Assembly: GCA_016865505.2 (NCBI GenBank)
Contig: AP025252.1
Location: forward strand, 3,410,001-3,474,000
Length of the DNA stretch: 64,000 nt
Reading direction: 5' to 3'
Origin: Bryobacterales bacterium F-183
GTDB lineage: Bacteria; Acidobacteriota; Terriglobia; Bryobacterales; Bryobacteraceae
Position numbers and translations under genes: made by a program. Of the stretch, positions 63,602 to 64,000 are shown piece by piece (position 1 is the stretch's first letter; each line of letters starts with the position of its first letter). A model generated the notes under the pieces. That model was given only the letters and a program-made list of their open reading frames with translations. It ran no database searches and was not told where the DNA came from.

Positions 63602-64000
63602 TTGGCTTCTCGTAGAGTAGTCGTGACTGGCGTTGGCCTTGTGAGCTGCGTCGGGAAGGATACTGCGTCCACCTGGCAGGCGCTGAAGGAAAGCCGGACC
63701 GGCATCGCACGGATTACGGCCTTCGATCCCACCGGGTACAACTGCCAGTTCGCGGGCGAGGTGAAAGAGTTCAACCCCGCCGACTTCGTCGATAAAAAAG
63801 ACATCAAAAAGATGGGCCGCTTTATCCAGTTCGGCATCGCCGGCGCGGATGAGGCAGTCAAGATGTCGGGCATCAAGATCGATGAAAGCAACAACGAGCG
63901 CGTTGGTGTGTACATCGGCAGCGGCATTGGCGGATTCGAAGTGATCGAGCGCGAGTACCGTGCGCTGCTCGAAAAAGGTCCGAGCCGCGTTTCTCCGTTC
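63602..64000 (+). CDS. fabF: Beta-ketoacyl-ACP synthase II, 5' part
   Basis: 133 codons to the window edge. TTG 63602 with GGAG upstream is the likely start (ASRRVVVTGVGLVSCVGKDT). VYIGSGIGGFE is a typical segment of the N-terminal half of KAS II. It elongates acyl-ACP chains; the catalytic Cys and two His lie beyond the window. Confidence 0.93.
   Translation, partial: MASRRVVVTGVGLVSCVGKDTASTWQALKESRTGIARITAFDPTGYNCQFAGEVKEFNPADFVDKKDIKKMGRFIQFGIAGADEAVKMSGIKIDESNNERVGVYIGSGIGGFEVIEREYRALLEKGPSRVSPF

Overview
The window looks like chromosomal DNA of a GC-rich soil-type bacterium, most likely an acidobacterium of the Bryobacterales/Solibacter type. This is inferred from gene content: DUF1549/DUF1553 and DUF1501 proteins next to Tat-signal Gfo/Idh/MocA oxidoreductases and TIM-barrel epimerases, a PQQ dehydrogenase, a TonB receptor with an N-terminal carboxypeptidase-regulatory-like domain, a PEP-CTERM protein and paired M16 peptidases. 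Planctomycetes share several of these families and cannot be fully excluded. No rRNA or CRISPR array is visible; there is one tRNA gene (Asn, GTT).

Region 1 (1-7.57 kb): the 3' part of a copper amine oxidase, an exported protein preceded by tandem palindromes, a YdeI-like protein, a twice-frameshifted membrane-protein gene joined to both neighbours by 4-nt overlaps, a small exported protein and an MpaB/Lcp-like (DUF2236) protein. After about 5.36 kb the coding looks degraded or foreign: a gene broken by an in-frame TAG, an Abi-alpha (DUF4393) protein, and a truncated phage-like C-terminal fragment against an attachment site.

Region 2 (7.57-28.03 kb): a roughly 20.4-kb integrative element in the 3' end of tRNA-Asn. 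It is bounded by a direct repeat (47 bp perfect, 63 bp with two mismatches), has a tyrosine integrase beside the intact tRNA, and TCGCTAAAGTG repeats near both ends that are candidate integrase arm sites. A leftward operon carries an AlpA-like regulator, an HTH replication-type protein and small genes joined by ATGA overlaps, then a Nu1-like small terminase, more small genes and a 934-aa tape-measure protein. No large terminase, portal, protease or capsid gene is present, so it is a decayed prophage or a satellite-like element. Cargo includes a Schlafen/AlbA_2 protein, an HNH-like protein, a secreted thermonuclease, a PEP-CTERM protein and a 1503-aa protein that combines a PD-(D/E)xK-like N-terminus, a STAND-type NTPase and a long helical C-terminus, a strong candidate for an NLR/Avs-like antiphage protein.

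Region 3 (28.1-37.6 kb): an outward-facing catabolic cluster (oxidoreductase, two TIM-barrel isomerase-like proteins, DUF1549/DUF1553 and DUF1501 proteins, an M14 carboxypeptidase), probably for breakdown of sugar derivatives or polymers.

Region 4 (37.6-64 kb): a secreted subtilase with four C-terminal repeats, a TonB receptor with a His/Asp/Glu-rich loop, a PQQ dehydrogenase, a WG-repeat protein, a second Gfo/Idh/MocA protein, a glycerophosphodiesterase, a Wzm/Wzt-type ABC exporter, an overlapping pair for 23S rRNA modification (U32/RlhA-like and RlmN), a degenerate OmpR-type response regulator, an active/inactive M16 pair, a DUF4143 ATPase, acpP and the start of fabF.
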